Source: Fonsecaea monophora (taxonomy: Eukaryota; Ascomycota; Eurotiomycetes; Chaetothyriales; Herpotrichiellaceae). From it: a DNA stretch of 64,000 bases. A program made the position numbers and the translations under genes. The stretch covers positions 62,001 through 126,000 of the forward strand of contig NW_019173983.1 in NCBI RefSeq assembly GCF_001642475.1. The letters run 5' to 3'. The notes under the pieces were generated by a model. That model was not told the DNA's origin, ran no database searches, and worked only from the letters and a program-made list of their open reading frames with translations. Below are positions 1 through 14,600 of the stretch, in pieces (positions within the stretch are counted from its first letter, which is position 1; every line of letters starts with the position of its first letter).

Positions 1-1288
1 TCCCAGGTCCCCGGGCGTGCCTGCAAGTCAGTATGGATCGGCTTCGGGGGCCAATCATGAAGAAAATGCATCGAGTCTCTGAAAACTCAGGGACCAGAGT
101 TGATCCACCCTGCGTCTTAGAATCATGGTCGCAAAATATTGCAGAACCGTGATGGTGTGCGAATCCAGCTCACAAACAGGAGAGAGATCTGATGCGAAGT
201 CACCGCGATAACTCCATAGTCGAACCGGATGCTCTCACGCGGTTCCCTTGTCATACACACAAAATCCCCTAGGGCAGCGACCGCTCTGTCGGTACTGCTT
301 CTATGCTTGAGGACAAAGACCGGTCCTGCTCTGAAGACATTGACATCATACTTTCCTGGTGCTGCAGAGTTCCAATACGACAATAACCCGCTTGCAACTC
401 CCACACATCACAATCTATCAATAGTCGATATTTCCCAAGCGACCGAGGACCAAGAGAAAATGTGGCGCATGCCCTTGTCTTCTGTCTCTTTCATCCTCCC
501 CTTCTCCATCATCCCATTCGTTCCCTCCTTTTGGACTCACCCTTGACGCAACCTGGTGGTCACTGGAACAACATGAAACATTTATTTGGATGGGCAACTT
601 CGCCATCCCATGGCGTCCATGTCCCGTTTCGAGTAGCCTCCGTTCTGTCCGTGGCCCCTCCCTCCTCAACAAAGCGACATCCTTGTTGACTAGTAGAGAT
701 TGACAGGTCGCATTCTAATCACTGGGTATAGACGTCCAACCGTAGCCCTGTGCTTTTGGCCCTTGTTCTTGTTGCCTCCATTCCACCCTCGACCGTATTG
801 GGACAGATGGCGATAGCTGGACATGGTGGACGTATTGCTCCATTGGGCTTCTAGTGGATCGTCTGTAGAGGTCGGATCATGGACCCGATGGCGTCTCTTT
901 CTCTTTTGGAGCACACCACGAAATGTAGCATCCATCATGCGCCGGAGCAGTCCATGCACATGCACAACGCCTACAGCCTTACCCTGAAGCATAGAAAAGG
1001 TCACCAACACCTCGAGAGGAAGATTTTTCCTCTGCTCCTGCTGGTTCCCTCCTGCTCATCCCAAAGACTGGTTACATTACCTCTGCATAAACAGTGATCG
1101 AACCCATCACACTTGCAGAATTCCAATCGCGGACCAACAATAGCCTCACATTATTGCCATTACGGTCCCTTGATGCCATCTCACAAACCTTCAGCCCTGA
1201 TTCAAAGTCTACATTACCAAAGAATCTTCTACTACCTCGTTGACTGTGTTGGAATTGTTGTACCCGTGGTTGCCCCCCAGATATCACG
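1..1288. other. Upstream region, no supported gene
   Basis: Only short overlapping reading frames with no recognisable protein are present in this stretch. It probably holds the promoter and 5' leader of the velvet-domain gene that starts at 1289. A gene lying mostly outside the window to the left cannot be excluded. Confidence 0.5.
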
Positions 1289-1943
1289 ATGGAACTCGCC
1301 GTTGCACCACCGTCGCGCGTCGCAGCGGGTGTCACCCTTGAGACACCCCTCGTGGTGACATTCTTGGGACCACCATCCACATCGGACGACAAGTGCGAAA
1401 ACGAAGAAGCCTTTACACTCCCCGAAACAAGCGGGATATGGGTTTTTCTATCTCTAACCACACCGGACATGCAGGAAAGCCTAGCTCCGCCGCGGGAAGA
1501 TCTCTTGTGTGGGAGTAGGGCCGACTCCATACATGCCCTCTGCGAGGAACAGGAGGGCGAGCGAGCGACCATCGCATATGCAATGTTTCCCGGCCTTGTA
1601 ATCACGCAACCCGGCACTTACCGCATCAAAGTCAACATCATCGACATGAATGCGTACGATTCGAGTTCCTAGAATAGGATTGTGGGTTGCTAATGATCAA
1701 CTAGGACACTCAGGCTAGACAATGAAGATGAAAGGGCAGCTACGGTTCTGCCATGCCTTCACTCGCCAGTTTTTGAAGTCGTCGAAGCCAGCGAGCACAG
1801 CGGAAATGGTATGCATATTCTTTATAGCTTTCCATGCAACACGACGCTAACAAAAACCAGAGCCACAGGTCGCGGAGACGATCAGGCGGTTAAAGTCAAT
1901 TGGCATCAATTTCGGAGGCGAGGACGAGGGGTCAGGTGATTGA
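1289..1943 (+). CDS. Small divergent velvet-domain protein
   Basis: I assemble three exons: 1289-1653, 1705-1808 and 1861-1943, giving 183 residues. Both introns are about 51-52 bases with GT-AG ends, and the first has a TGCTAAT-like branch site. The product resembles the velvet fold. It has an N-terminal strand with PPSRVAAG, a central block GIWVFLSL followed by LLCGSRADSIH, then FPGLVITQPGTYRIKV, and a C-terminal helix with IRRLKSIGINF. Velvet proteins are fungal transcription regulators that dimerise, enter the nucleus and control development and secondary metabolism. This one is much shorter than VeA or VosA and is essentially a bare domain, so it does not look like an orthologue of VeA, VelB, VelC or VosA. 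The start is the only in-frame ATG before the first conserved strand. The family call is from pattern recognition; partner and role are unknown. Confidence 0.75.
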
Positions 1944-3037
1944 GGCTCATGGCGGAGTGAGTCTATGGCAAAGAGGTGTATAAGAAGGGGGGAACTATCG
2001 ATATGTGCTAATGGTATGTTGCTCGAGCCAGTAGAGGCCAATTATTGCGTGTCATTGACGCCTGGGTATTTGGATACGGAACAGCTGGGTGTCCTTTGCT
2101 ATTTCGCTCGCTTTTGTGTTCGATCCAGTTTTATACTGTAAGACGGTACTTGGTTGAACATCTTGACCTCCCTTAGATCACACTCATGAGTGAAGAGTCA
2201 GTTACGGCATCAATTCTGAGGTTGACCATCTGAGCTGGCACCACATTCCTCACCTCCACTTGATCCTGGGGAATACCTCGACTCTCGCGCTATTCTGCTT
2301 GGAACTTCGGCTTGCGGACCGAAATGAACCTTGGACCGTGCTCTACGCACGAGACCACCGAACGGCCAGATGGGACGGACGATCATTGGTGTGATCCATT
2401 CTCTGTCGACAGATGGAGAGAAAGATCTCAAACACCAGCAGTACCAACTGGGTTGTGCGATCGGGCATTTCCACAACGGGATTAGTACGGCTGTCTGTTC
2501 ACGTGAGAGATTCCAAGATATAATTGGTGGAGCTTCTCCTCGCCACAGTTTCCTATCGTGTAGAAGTGTCCAGGGGTGGCTTTGTCCCGCCCCCCCGACG
2601 CGGTGCAAAGTTGTTTCACACCCGCTACCGTGGCTGGCAAACTGGCACGCCTCGATCTTTTCGCCCGCCCTGACCTGCCCTGCTCTGCCCACTTGCCCCC
2701 TCAAGCCTCTCTCCCTTCCTGCGACCGATCTCTGTCTGCAGGGACTCGTCGCCCACTCCTGCGAACCTTGGCTCTTTGTCTACCCTCTGGTAAAAGTGTC
2801 AATGCTGACACTTAGCGGCAAAGACATATCCCCAAATTCAGTACAGACTATGCTGACCTCGAGAGGTCCTTCTCTCCCCTCCATATACGCGCGCAAATCT
2901 ACGGCCTCCGAACCTGATACCATGAGCATGACCAGCTTCACCCAAAGAAGCAACATCCCCCTCCTCCCCAACCTCTCATGATCTTGCTAGTGAGGCGACG
3001 GCCCGCCCTTGGGTAAACGACCCAGGAATACAAAAAC
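1944..3037. other. Intergenic region between velvet gene and kinase
   Basis: No convincing gene is present. The last few hundred bases are pyrimidine-rich with C-runs and probably serve as promoter and leader of the kinase gene. Short frames on both strands have no family resemblance. Confidence 0.5.
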
Positions 3038-5164
3038 ATGGCAGACTCTCAGCCTGCGCCCTCCACCTCCTCTCGTCCCCATCCCCAACACCTTCGTCTA
3101 CAAGAAACATGCGAGAATGGGTCTCCTGGGAGACAATCTTCCTCCTCCGCAGCTCACATCGAGCCTGACGATCGTATCTTGTTGACACCACCCCTCCCAA
3201 ACCCAGGAATCAGTCCCTTGGATCAGGCGCTCTATAAGAACAGTAATGAGCGGAGTTTTTTGGCCAATGCAAATCAGCAAGCGGTTTCTCACAATGGACA
3301 ACTCAACATGTCGCCGCCCGATTCATTGCGCATTCACCATGATGCAGCACATCTCTTGAGTGGCCTTCATATACGTACGGATGTTGGGGGTCCCAAACGT
3401 AGCAGTTCCACCCAGTCCATGGATTCCGAGTACAGGTTACGAACCAGTGCCTCTGCCGCAAGTATCCCTCGTCGAGTTCCTAGTATCCGAGCTCACCTTC
3501 ATTCATCGGCCGGTTCGGTCTCCCCTGGTACAGTCATCTCCTCGCCCCAGATAACCGCAATGCTGGATATCACTCCTCTGCCCTCGCCGACAATGGCGGC
3601 ATTCGAGTCATGGAAGGCTCTTTCGCTGGCAAGGACCAGATCCCGTACCTCCTCCATCTCTTCGGCCAAAGCTGAAGCATTGCCCCCTCCCGTTCTGCAA
3701 TCACCCACCACTCCTCGCCGAAATAAAGGCTATCCAGGTTTGAGATCTACTCCTTCCTCACGTCCAGGTACATCAGACGGCCAGACCCTTGGTGCCGATC
3801 ACAGTCGTACTAGAAGTGTCAGTGACTATGTGCCCGACCCTGTGGCTGTGCCGAAACCCCGAAACATAGCCGTGTCAAGCGCTGGGGCACCATTCGAGAT
3901 CACCGAGTCTCCAACGTCTATGCATCGAGAAGAATATCTCGGTCCGCAAAGAAGACTGAGCAAGTCCGTTGCCAGACCTCTTACCCCTCCGCAACCGACA
4001 ATACAGATAGAGAGGAGCCACGAAGACGAGCCCGCTGCCAAACGACCAAAACTTGAAATCTTTAATGCGCGGAGCATTTCTACCGGGGAGCCAAGATCTT
4101 ACGAAGCGATCCGGATTCTTGGCCAAGGGACTTTCAGCAAGGTCTACTTGGCAGTGCGGCAAGTCGACAACGATCGAAAGGACAATGTCGATTACATGCA
4201 AGACAGCACAAATATGGCCGGTGTCCGAGCTCGATCTCGACGACTTGTGGCAGTTAAAGTCGTAGAACATGGTCCAGCGGGTGGTGCGGACGCGGAGAGG
4301 ATCGAGGTCGGACTGAAAAGAGAAGTGGACTTGTTGAAATCCATACAACATCCATCTCTGGTCCATCTGAAAGCATTTGGCAATGATGATAATGCGCGAG
4401 CTCTGCTTGTCATGAATTACTGTCCTGGTGGAGATTTGTTTGAAGTGGCGTCGAAACACCACGAGGTCTTGACGCCATCGTTGGTCCGAAGGGTGTTCTC
4501 CGAGCTGGTGTCGGCGGTGCGATACCTTCATCAAAAGTACATTGTTCATCGGGACATCAAGCTGGAAAGTAAGTCTAGGGAAAGGGACTCAATCTCCTGT
4601 CGGTGCTAATGGAACCCAGATGTCCTGCTCAATATTCCGGTGCGTGTGCACTCGGACGTATCCAATTGGCAAACCCTTGATCGGGCGGTTGTCACACTCA
4701 CCGACCTGGGTCTCTCTCGCCGCATTCCCGAACCCCCCGAAAGCCCCCTTCTCACAACGCGCTGTGGAAGCGAGGATTACGCCGCACCGGAAATACTAAT
4801 GGGTCAGCCCTACGATGGACGACAAACTGATGCCTGGGCACTTGGAGTTCTGCTTTACGCACTAATGGAGGGTCGGTTGCCCTTTGATCCTCTTCCCGGA
4901 GCGCGCGGAGACCCCGCTGTTCTGCGTGCGAGGACGCCGCACAGAATAGCGCGGTGCGAATGGGCGTGGTACAAGTATGGCGACGAAGACGGAGAATGGG
5001 ACCCCGTCAAAGGCGCCGAATTTGAAGGTGCACATGAGTGCGTGGCAGGGTTATTGAAGAGGAATACAAGACGGCGACCGTTGGCCGAGATCCGAGAATT
5101 ACCATGGGTCAAGGACGGGATCCAGGTCGATGGAGGTCTAAGATGGGTTGAAGAGGAATTGTAA
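3038..5164 (+). CDS. Serine/threonine protein kinase with long disordered N-terminus
   Basis: Two exons, 3038-4568 and 4620-5164, encode about 691 residues; the 51-base intron splits the Asn codon of the catalytic loop. Residues 1-350 are Ser/Pro/Thr-rich and likely disordered. The kinase domain follows: Gly-rich loop GQGTFSKVY near residue 362, VAVK with the ATP lysine at about 407, a Glu in the alpha-C helix segment (LKREVDLL), catalytic loop HRDIKLEN near 503-510, and SEDYAAPEIL for the APE motif. The magnesium-binding motif reads DLG instead of DFG, which several active fungal kinases also show. The APE-to-helix-F segment (GQPYDGRQTDAWALGVLLYALMEG, given here only as QTDAWALGVLLY) suggests the CAMK/Npr-like side of the kinome. 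Substrate and pathway are not evident. Start ATG at 3038 is the first in frame. Confidence 0.9.
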
Positions 5165-5811
5165 CAACATTCGCTCCACCTTTTCTGTTCGTTTCTTCTG
5201 GGATTCTTTGATCGACTTTTGTTCTGACTGAGACGGAGGCACTTGAAGCCATTTGATCGAACACGGACGCAAGGAAAGAAGCATAGATTTTGAATAGCAG
5301 TTGGTTAGCGGGACCTGTCTGGCTGGTGCTGATGCGTTTGTATATCAACTTTTATAGACTCTTGATAAGATGGACTGGAGACATTTTTTTGTTTGAGGAC
5401 GAATGGCGAGAATGGGTGTTTGAGGATTTCTGAGCACCGACTAGATTTCTTTGTCTCGTTAAGAGGTTAGGGGGTCAGGAGGATTGATTCGTGGCTGGTG
5501 TATATCTCGCATCGGAGACTCGGTCGATAGCGGACTCGTGCAATTGAGTTGTCTTGTGCTATGCTGTATGATTGTCAAGCCAGACTTGGGGATTGTCCCA
5601 CTGGAAAAGACGTTGGAGGAAGACAGAAGGATCGATACCTTGGGAAATAAAGAGAGGAAGAAAGGAAGCTCTGCAGCGCAGGGGAAGAAGTACGTAAATG
5701 ACTGCGGGGAAATTTCCATGGCAAGGCTGCAACGAATCCACCAAAGAGGGTCCAAAAGCTCGGGCTCACTTGTTCCATCTCAGCAGATTTTCTTGTCTTC
5801 TCGCTGTCATC
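5165..5811. other. Intergenic region between kinase and PhyH-like gene
   Basis: This holds the kinase 3' region and the promoter of the dioxygenase-like gene. The reading frame of the downstream gene stays open back to an ATG at 5698, but I judge that part to be leader. No other gene is supported. Confidence 0.5.
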
Positions 5812-8647
5812 ATGGCTTCAGGTTCGACGTCCTCCTCTGGGAGTCTTGAAAATGGACAATCTGCACCCAATGGAGTCAACAATGTGTCGTCGTTATCAAT
5901 ATCGTCCCAATCCGACCCACAGACGCCACGAGTGCCTAAGAGGCTGTACTCGCTCTCCCAGCCGCCGTCCCTGTCTGCGTTCAAGACGCTGTGCTCCCAA
6001 TCGACAAGCCGAGAGATCTATCCACACGCGTCGGCCGTGGTATCCAATATCCCCGTCTACGAGCTACCCACTGAGGCAGATACGTTTGCAGACCCTGGCT
6101 TCATCGATGCATTGCAGGATGAATGGCACCATATCCTCCTCTCAGGGCCTGGGGTGGTGGTTCTCCGCAACTTCGTCCCGGACAGGAAGCTGATCGAGCA
6201 GGTCAACGCTGTCTTCGAGGCCATCATCGCCGCAGAATCTGAGTTGCTCGCTCAGGGAGGACACGGTAGGGACAAGGGCGACCACTTCGCAGCGAGCGGC
6301 AAAAACGCGCGCATCTGGAACTCGTTCCAGAAACACGCCGAGCGCGACCCGGCGTCCTTTGTGCAGTACTACTCCAGCCGTTATTTGGCCGCCATGTGCG
6401 CCGCCTGGCTGGGACCCGCGTACCAGATCACCGCACAGGTAAACATCGTACGGCCGGGAGGCCAGCCGCAGGTGAGCCACCGCGACTACCACCTAGGGTT
6501 CCAGACCACGGCGGCGTGCGCGCTGTATCCCTCGGCCATGCAGGTGGCGACGCAGTTCCTCACACTGCAGGGCGCTGTGGCGCACACGGACATGACTCCG
6601 GCAAGTGGGCCGACGCGCTTCCTGCCCTTCTCGCAGCAGTTCGAGCCGGGGTACATGGCGTTCCGCCTGCGCGAGTTCCAGGAATTTTTCGACCAGAACT
6701 GGGTCAGCTGTGCCCTGAAAATGGGCGACGCCGTCTTCTTCAACCCGGCATTATTCCACGCCGCGGGCGAGAATCGCACCCCGGATGTCCATCGCTCCGC
6801 GAACCTGCTGCAGGTCAGCAGTGCCTTTGGCAAGACCATGGAGACCGTCGACACCCTGGCCATCATCTCTCGGTGCTGGGACGATGTCAGGAAATTGTAT
6901 GTCGAGGAGAGGGGCGGCGGCGGTGGCGGCCTCGACAAGACAGGGCTGCTGCAGAATGGTGGCGTCACAAGCAGAGTCCACGCCATCTTGGATGCAGTCG
7001 CCAACGGATACCCATTCCCGACGAACCTCGATCGCCGCCCGCCCGCACCAGGCGGCATGGCACCGGAGAGTGAAGTTGATATACTCCGCAAAGGGCTGCT
7101 GGAAGGCTGGGACGTCAAGAAAGTTGTCGCGGCTCTTGAGGTCATCCGAACAGACTCGATGCCCTAACTATGATACTTATTGGACGACAACAACGCCCCC
7201 ACAACAAGATAATATCGAATGAAAGGAGGACAGGGAATGGTACATGAAAATTGTCGGTTTTTTTCGTTTCTCAATTCCACCGTGTCGGAGATGCTAGTCA
7301 TTGTCTCGTTATCCCATTCTCCCACAATTACCATCTCTTCGACCCTCCTATATATCCCCCTCCCAATTTTTTTGGCGTTTCTGCCGTTCCTAGGTGCTGT
7401 ACTGAGTACCTACCATATGAGAACAGGTTTGATGACGCTCCCGTCCTCCATGCCGTGTAAGGCCTGAAGCGCATCCTCTGCCGGGAATTGCTTGACGATC
7501 TTTTCGATGGGGAATTTGCCCTCGCGCCACCACTGGATCATGACGGGGATCCAGGCCTGGCCGGTCGTGTTGCCGAGGTAGTGGCACTCGTACGACTTGT
7601 TGGAGCTGAAAAACTCGCCGACCGGGAGGGTGACTTGTGCGTCTGGCCTGGGGACGCCGAGCTGGATGAAGCGGCCGCGCCGGCCCAGCGCCTTCATGCA
7701 ATCCTCCACGACGGGGACGGCGCCCGTGGTCTCGATGACGATGGAGATGCGCTGGTTCGCGACCAGCTGCTGGACGCTCTCTGCGATACTGCCGCCGCTG
7801 GGAATGGTCGACGTGTCAAGCACCTTTGTGGCGCCCAGCTCTTTGGCGATCTCGAGCCGCCGCGCCACCCGGTCGACGGCGACGATTTCCTTACACCCCG
7901 CGATCTTGGCCGCCATGATGGCGCCCAGCCCGACGGCCCCGATCCCCGTGACCAGCACGACATCGTGCGGTTTGGCGGCCGCGCCGTTCACGATGGCCCC
8001 GGATCCGGTCATCAGGCCGCAGCCCAGCGGGGCAAGCAACTTCAAGTCATCGTGACCGCCGCCGCCGCCGCCGCTCCCGAGCAGATCGCGGACATTGACC
8101 ACGCTAGCCTCACCGACGATGCTCGTCGCCGCGAAGCTCGACTGCCCGAAGAACTTGCCGGGCACTTCTGCGCCCGCACCCGTCTGAAAGATGGTCGCGT
8201 CGCCGACGATGTTGAGCAGCGGCCACGCCGCGCAGTACGGCTGCTCGCTGCTCTTGCACAGGTCGCAGGCGTCGCAGTAGCTGTAGGACAGCAGGACCGG
8301 GTCGCCGACGCGCGCGACCGTCACGCCGGGACCGACCTCCTCGACCACCCCGGCGCCCTCGTGGCCCAGCACCCGCGGGAACTTGAGCCCCATCTGCTCG
8401 CCGGGGATCGACGCCACCAGGATGTCCGTGTGGCAGATGCCCGTCGCCACCATGCGGATCTTGAGCTCGTGTTCCTTGGGCGGTCGCGACACCTTGATCT
8501 TCTCGAACCGCCAGTCCGGCGTGAGCTTGGTGGGCTCGGCTGGGTACGAGACCAGCGCGGGAACTTGGTCTGTTGCCATTGCTCTGTCCGCGTCTTTGCC
8601 TATATTTGGGGAGGTGTGTAAGCGTGCGAGTACTGTGTAGGCGTGTA

Positions 8648-8686
<39 letters not shown>

Positions 8687-11600
8687 GTGTATATGTGAGC
8701 GGTGGGTGTGTATGGGTAATGTGTGTGCGTGTGAAAAGATCGAAGAGGTGATGCGAGGAACGAAATGACAGGGTAGATATAGATGGATAGGGGATATATA
8801 CAAAATCCGGAAATCTAATTTCTATTCCCTTTCTCTCTTGAACACTCAATCCAAGCCAAGTCCCTCTCCCCCGTCCGTTCCCTGTTTTGTGTGAGAGAGG
8901 AGGGGGGGCCGCTTTTGAAACAATACCATGTACATATGTACTGTGTGTGCCCACTGGATATTTTCTACTACTAACACTACATTGAGTAACTGAGTAACTT
9001 TGAGTAGAGTAACCTAGTCAGTGAGGGAGTGACTGCTCCCTCACTGACTAAGTGACTGACCCATCGACGAGTCGTGTGTGCTTACTCGGCCGCGCCTCCT
9101 GGAACCCTGTCTTGGTTTATTATTTCGGGCCATCCTAGCCTAAGTTATGTACGAGTACTCGGGATGTAGCAGGTACTAGGTATGTATATGTGGACGGGTG
9201 GAACTCAAGTCAACCCCTCCTCGCAGTTCTGCTTGGGATTTGACCTCGGGTAGCTCGCTGGATGCTAGATATACATCAATCACATTGGGCTGGCTGGTGA
9301 GTGGATACCCAGGATGGATACATTGCAGTAGATCTCGTATACCGCAAGAGATGAGCATGATGATGGAGGACGCCCTACATATCTCGGCGCTGAGTGCCGA
9401 GTGCTGGGTGCTGCACAAGTAAGTGCTGGTGGTGGTGGTCAGATCGAGGGCATAGACAGGATCAGAATATGAGAACGGAATGGAAAAGAATCCAGCATCG
9501 GCGTCGTTATGAAGTACCCAAAGTACCTTAGCTTTTCTCTGGCGGATCTCGGCTCTACCCCGCGCTCATTCACTGGAAGGGATACCCATTCGTGATTTGC
9601 GGAGCTGAGCATGCATGCGAGCAAAGCTCCCTTCAGCTATGCATCTCCCACTGTTCGGCGTCCCATTCTAAAGTTCCATCTAATGCCGCATTTGAATCCT
9701 TTCCCACTTCTTTTTTGGCCCTTTTCCAAACTTCATCGTGTTTATATCTGCGAGAGTAAGCACTGATACTGATATGTCACGGAAGTGGGAAGCCTGTCGC
9801 AAAACACACCAATAGCAAAGACTCCCGAGATGGCCAGACTCGGTATCGGAGGAGGATGTGGTTGCTGATGCCACTGCCAGTGCCGGTTCGAGTGCGGACG
9901 AGCGGTCCGCGGTAGGATTCTGGGATTGCGCATTGATGAGAATGCGGACCGCGAGGCCGACGACTAACTGAACCTATGCACAGTATCAGATCATGGATGG
10001 GGTATTAAATCCATGCCTCGTGTCAGCCGCACCAGTAGCACCAGCATCGAACCTTGATTTTGTCTATCTGTCCCTCTTCTGTTGTATCTCGCAAGTCTGG
10101 GCTCTTTTTTTTCTGCACGGCCCGCTGCTTACTTACATGGCTCGGCGGCGGCCTGATGGATTGATGGAATGATTGTTTGGTTCTCATTCACGTCGGACCT
10201 CGACTTGGAGGAGAGGCATGAAACCTCAGACACAATAGGGGTACTAGAGGATACTCCCCTGCGTTGATTGATTTCGCCCCCATCTCGCAAATGCAAGTCG
10301 TCGTTCTAGGGTATGATACGAGAGTCAGCCGCAGCTTGAGAGGGGATCAGCCACCGTTTAGCCTGGTTGTAAGGAGGGGGTGTGTGTGTGTGCCTTGAAA
10401 GTCAAATCTCACTTCCTCCTGTTCTAGCGCGCCCCGAAGAGTGTCGACTACCAGGTATGTAACAGATGACTATGACCGGGGTATGAAGGTGTGCGAAAGG
10501 TTTGTATGTGGCTTTCTGGTTCTGCTGAAAAGGGATGCCGTGGCTGGACGTGTCGAGAGGGCGCACATACGGGGCGCAGGTGAGAATGGATGGACTCGAA
10601 GGCGATGTTGGTATTGGTTTCTTGTAACTGAAAGGTCTTGTCAGCTTGCAGAGTCAGAGACGGAGGAGGGGTTGACAAGTTGTGTATCTCAAAGATTACA
10701 CGCTGTCCCAGCTTGATCTTGTGTCCAGTCTGCCGCTCTCTGTTGATGATACACAAGATTCAGGTTCAGAGGAAGTGAGGCACTTGAAAGCAACTCCCAA
10801 GGACCATTCCTCGTGACGGACAACTGACACGACGACCTTCCCTTCAACAACCACATCCCACCCACTCAAGACGCTGTGCTCTTCTCCAAAGCTTTGCTCA
10901 AGGCAAAGGACGATGATGAAAAGCTGATATGTGGAGAGACAAAAATTGCGCTCGCGGAAGTCCCGGAGGTTCTTCCAGCACAGTCACCGACTCCGATGTG
11001 CCATGGAGTTGACATCCGTGCAACAAACTCGACTGCATGTGCTCAAGATGTTCGAACAAGGTAAGTATGAAGAGAAGAAAAGAAAGAAGAAGAGAGGGAG
11101 GAAGGGAGTGGGAAGAGATATTTATACCCCCAAGGGAGGGAGGTGGTGGTCAGCCTTGGCGGGCAGTCGCGATAATGCATGATCTGATCTGGCAGTTGGG
11201 AGAAGTCGGTCCCTGTTCTGCCAAGGGACAGGAAAGATCAGAGGGATTGAATGACTGATCTGTCACTCGCTGTGTCACCTCCCAAATCAGCATGTAACGT
11301 GTGAAGTGAACAAACAGTGATCTTGGGACAATGATTTGATGTCCTGGTTTAGTGCAGAATTCACCTCAGCCTCGTCTGATGCCACACAGTAACTAGATCA
11401 TATTACACTGTACTACACCACGCTACGCTACACAGTGTGACAGCAAATATCTCTCGGACAGGTGCTTGGACAGATAATGTATTGTCTCAATCATTCCTAT
11501 CAACGCGATATTGTGTTTGCCACAATTCTGGGATCTTTCACGGCGTACAAATTAGACATATCCTATGCCATGCCAATGGAACGTCAACGTGATGTTTTCG

Positions 11601-14600
11601 GTGCAGTCGTAGCCCTCCAAGCTTTTCTTTTTCACAAGTTCGGGTCGTATTCCTCATCGAAGGTATCCAACATGCTCTCAATGTCCTCAATCTGCGCCCA
11701 ATTTTCGGCCGTGAAAACTTGGTCCACGGTCGCCAGGTGTGTCAACATGTGTGGCGTGGTGACGCCGTACATCAAGATGTCCGCACATCGAAGAATATCC
11801 TCACATTTGTGTTGCTGGTCCCGGAGAAACAAAAAGGCGTCTTCAAACATGTCCCTCAGCCCACGTAGTCCCACAACCCGGTTGCGGCCAAGGTAGTCGG
11901 TCTTCTCCACCTCCAATCGGCGGTCGGCCAGTTCGCGGTCCATGACGGTTGCGATGCGCACGTACTTGCCAGTGATTTTTCGTTGCTTGCGCGCCGTTCC
12001 CCCTCGAAGACCACGCCTGCGGATGTCCTGGTTGTCGTCCCAGAGCTCTGAGAGCCCGTGCTGGATTCTCGCCTCGTGTTGATCGATGGTGGTATGCGCG
12101 GCGCGGACGAGATCGGCGAGGACACAGAGACGGTCGAGGTGCCCTTGGATGGCATCGAAGTCGACGAACAAGGCCGGGTCGAGTTTGACAGATACTGAAA
12201 CGAATGTGGTTTGTGCTAACAATGCCGATGACGGTGGTTCGTACTGCTCGATCCCTGGGAGAAGCTCTGACCGTGTCAACAGCTGAAGAGGGCACAGAAA
12301 GGGAGAGTCCTACCGTAGTCTTCCTCTTTAACTGTGGAGACTGCCATCTGAGTCTCCATTGAAGCCGCCATGTCAATGGGATGAATTCATCAGAGGGAAG
12401 TTCGATTGAGAGCTGAGTGAAGATGGCCGCCAGTGATGGAGGGTGTGCGGCAGGACTCCTGGAGATTCACTGTTTGCGTCTAGTGATGGTGAATTATGTT
12501 GTCTCTCCGTAGGGTGTGGCAGAATGCTGCTCTCTTCCTCTTTCCCTGCCGGATGCCCATCGATAGGCTCGACCGTTTTCCAGCTCCATTGTATGTCCAT
12601 CGCCAGTTCAATATCATCAACTGCATCTTCAAATCCTCCACGCGCTGTACCAAGCGAGACTCTCCGAACTTACATGACGAGCCGAGTGGAAGCCAAGTCT
12701 AGTGTCAGGAAAAGCCAAAGTCAATGACATGCTTGATATCTGAATTTCAGAGTTGAGGAGGATACGGCGTCGGTGTACAGGGTCATTGACCGCCTACGGG
12801 CCTATCGACATGTTGCAAGAACACGGAAACTTGTTTGTCTCGGGGCTGAGCTGTCTTACGAGATGGAGAGGTTTGATGTTGCAGGAATCAATAAACGGCG
12901 ATCGCAGGGTTCCGTGGTGAAGTCCAGGTGTCTATCCGCCGACCGCCGACTCGAGGATGATGTCGGTACCTTGTGTCTAGCGGTCATGATGCCGAGGGCA
13001 TGAACTGCAGAAGGCAGCGAGACAATGACACAGACATCTGGAAGCATATCATGCAGCTTTTGATCCAGGATTGATAATAGAGGAGAACAAGTTTGTCATG
13101 GCATTGACCAAAGCGGAGACTTGAGTTGCGTTGGACTCCGAGATGAAGCCGAAGTTCGGAGAAAAGAAAATGATGTTGTCTGACAGAGTACATGTTGCTG
13201 TCATATAGAATCCTACAGTGGAAATTCTGCTATGATGAGGCGGGGGCGTCTGTAATATGTTTCTGTAAGACATTCAAATTATACCCTTCGACCTTTCCTC
13301 ATTGTCCAAGCGTCACACCACTTCAACCACTGAGGATCGACATGGTGGGTATTCGTAGGTATTCACGTACCTAGTCTACGACTCCTCCATGTCCCCCTCC
13401 TCCCCACACTCCCTCCAATGGCTCCGTGACCCTTGTTTGCATCCCATCTCTCAAATACTGAGTACTGCCCCTCCATCTCACCCTGTTTTCTTTTCTGCGT
13501 CCCAGTTCCCATCGATTCCGAGTCACCCGTGACAGGTTTCTCGTGCAGTTTTCCCACCGCATATATCAATCGAATTCCCGAGTCTCGCGTCAGAGACAAG
13601 CCCAGCAACCATGCTCCTCGAAGAAACCCATATAGATGTGCCGACAAAGGCAGCAGGGGAGGGTTCAATGCGTATGCCATCCACACACCCGACCCTTGAA
13701 ATGGTCATTCAAATGTGATCTGAGGCTGAGCAAAAATGTCCAAATTGGCACAAAACCGAAAAAGGCATCTTCATCTTTCATCCCACCATCGCTGGGTACC
13801 CGAATGCAAAGTTTCCCGGGGTCGTGGTGTTCTCGGAGATCTACCAAGGTAAATAAAAGAAAAAACTCTACCTGGAAGAGAAGAAAGAAGAAAAGGACTC
13901 TTTTTCTCTTCTACATATCCCCCCCAGACAGAAGTCATGCCGGGGGTAATTTTAATGAGAAAGAACCCCCGTCACCTACATATACACAACAAGTGTAGAC
14001 TGAAACCACTTTCTTTCTCCTTGTAGTGACCGGCCCCGTCTCCCGCTTTGCCCGCCAAATCGCCGGCCAAGGCTACATCGTCGCCGCGCCCTCGTGCTAC
14101 CACGAATTCACGGGTCCGGAGCCGCTCTCCTACGACGGCCCCGGCACCGACGCGGGGAACCTCTGGAAAATCACCAAGAAAGTCGCCGCCTACGACGAGG
14201 ACGCCCAGCTGGCCGTGTCGTACCTGCTGGGCCTGAAGACGTGCAACGGTCGGATCGGCGCCACGGGCATGTGTCTCGGCGGCCACCTCGCGTACCGGTG
14301 CGCGCTGGACTCGCGGGTCAAGGCCGCCCTGTGCTTCTTCGCCACGGACATTCACAGCAGCACCCTCGGCGAGGGGAAGAAGGACGACTCCCTCAAGAGG
14401 GCGGGCGACATCAAGGGCGAACTGGTCATGATCTTTGGTACGGCCGACACCCACGTCCCCGCCGAGGGGAGGGACCTCATCCGCAAGACGCTGCGCGAAA
14501 AGGGCGTCGCCTTCTCCTTCTACGAGGTCCACGACGCCCAGCACGCCTTTGTCCGCGACGAGCTGAGCAAAAACCGCTACGACCCGGCCATCACGAAGGT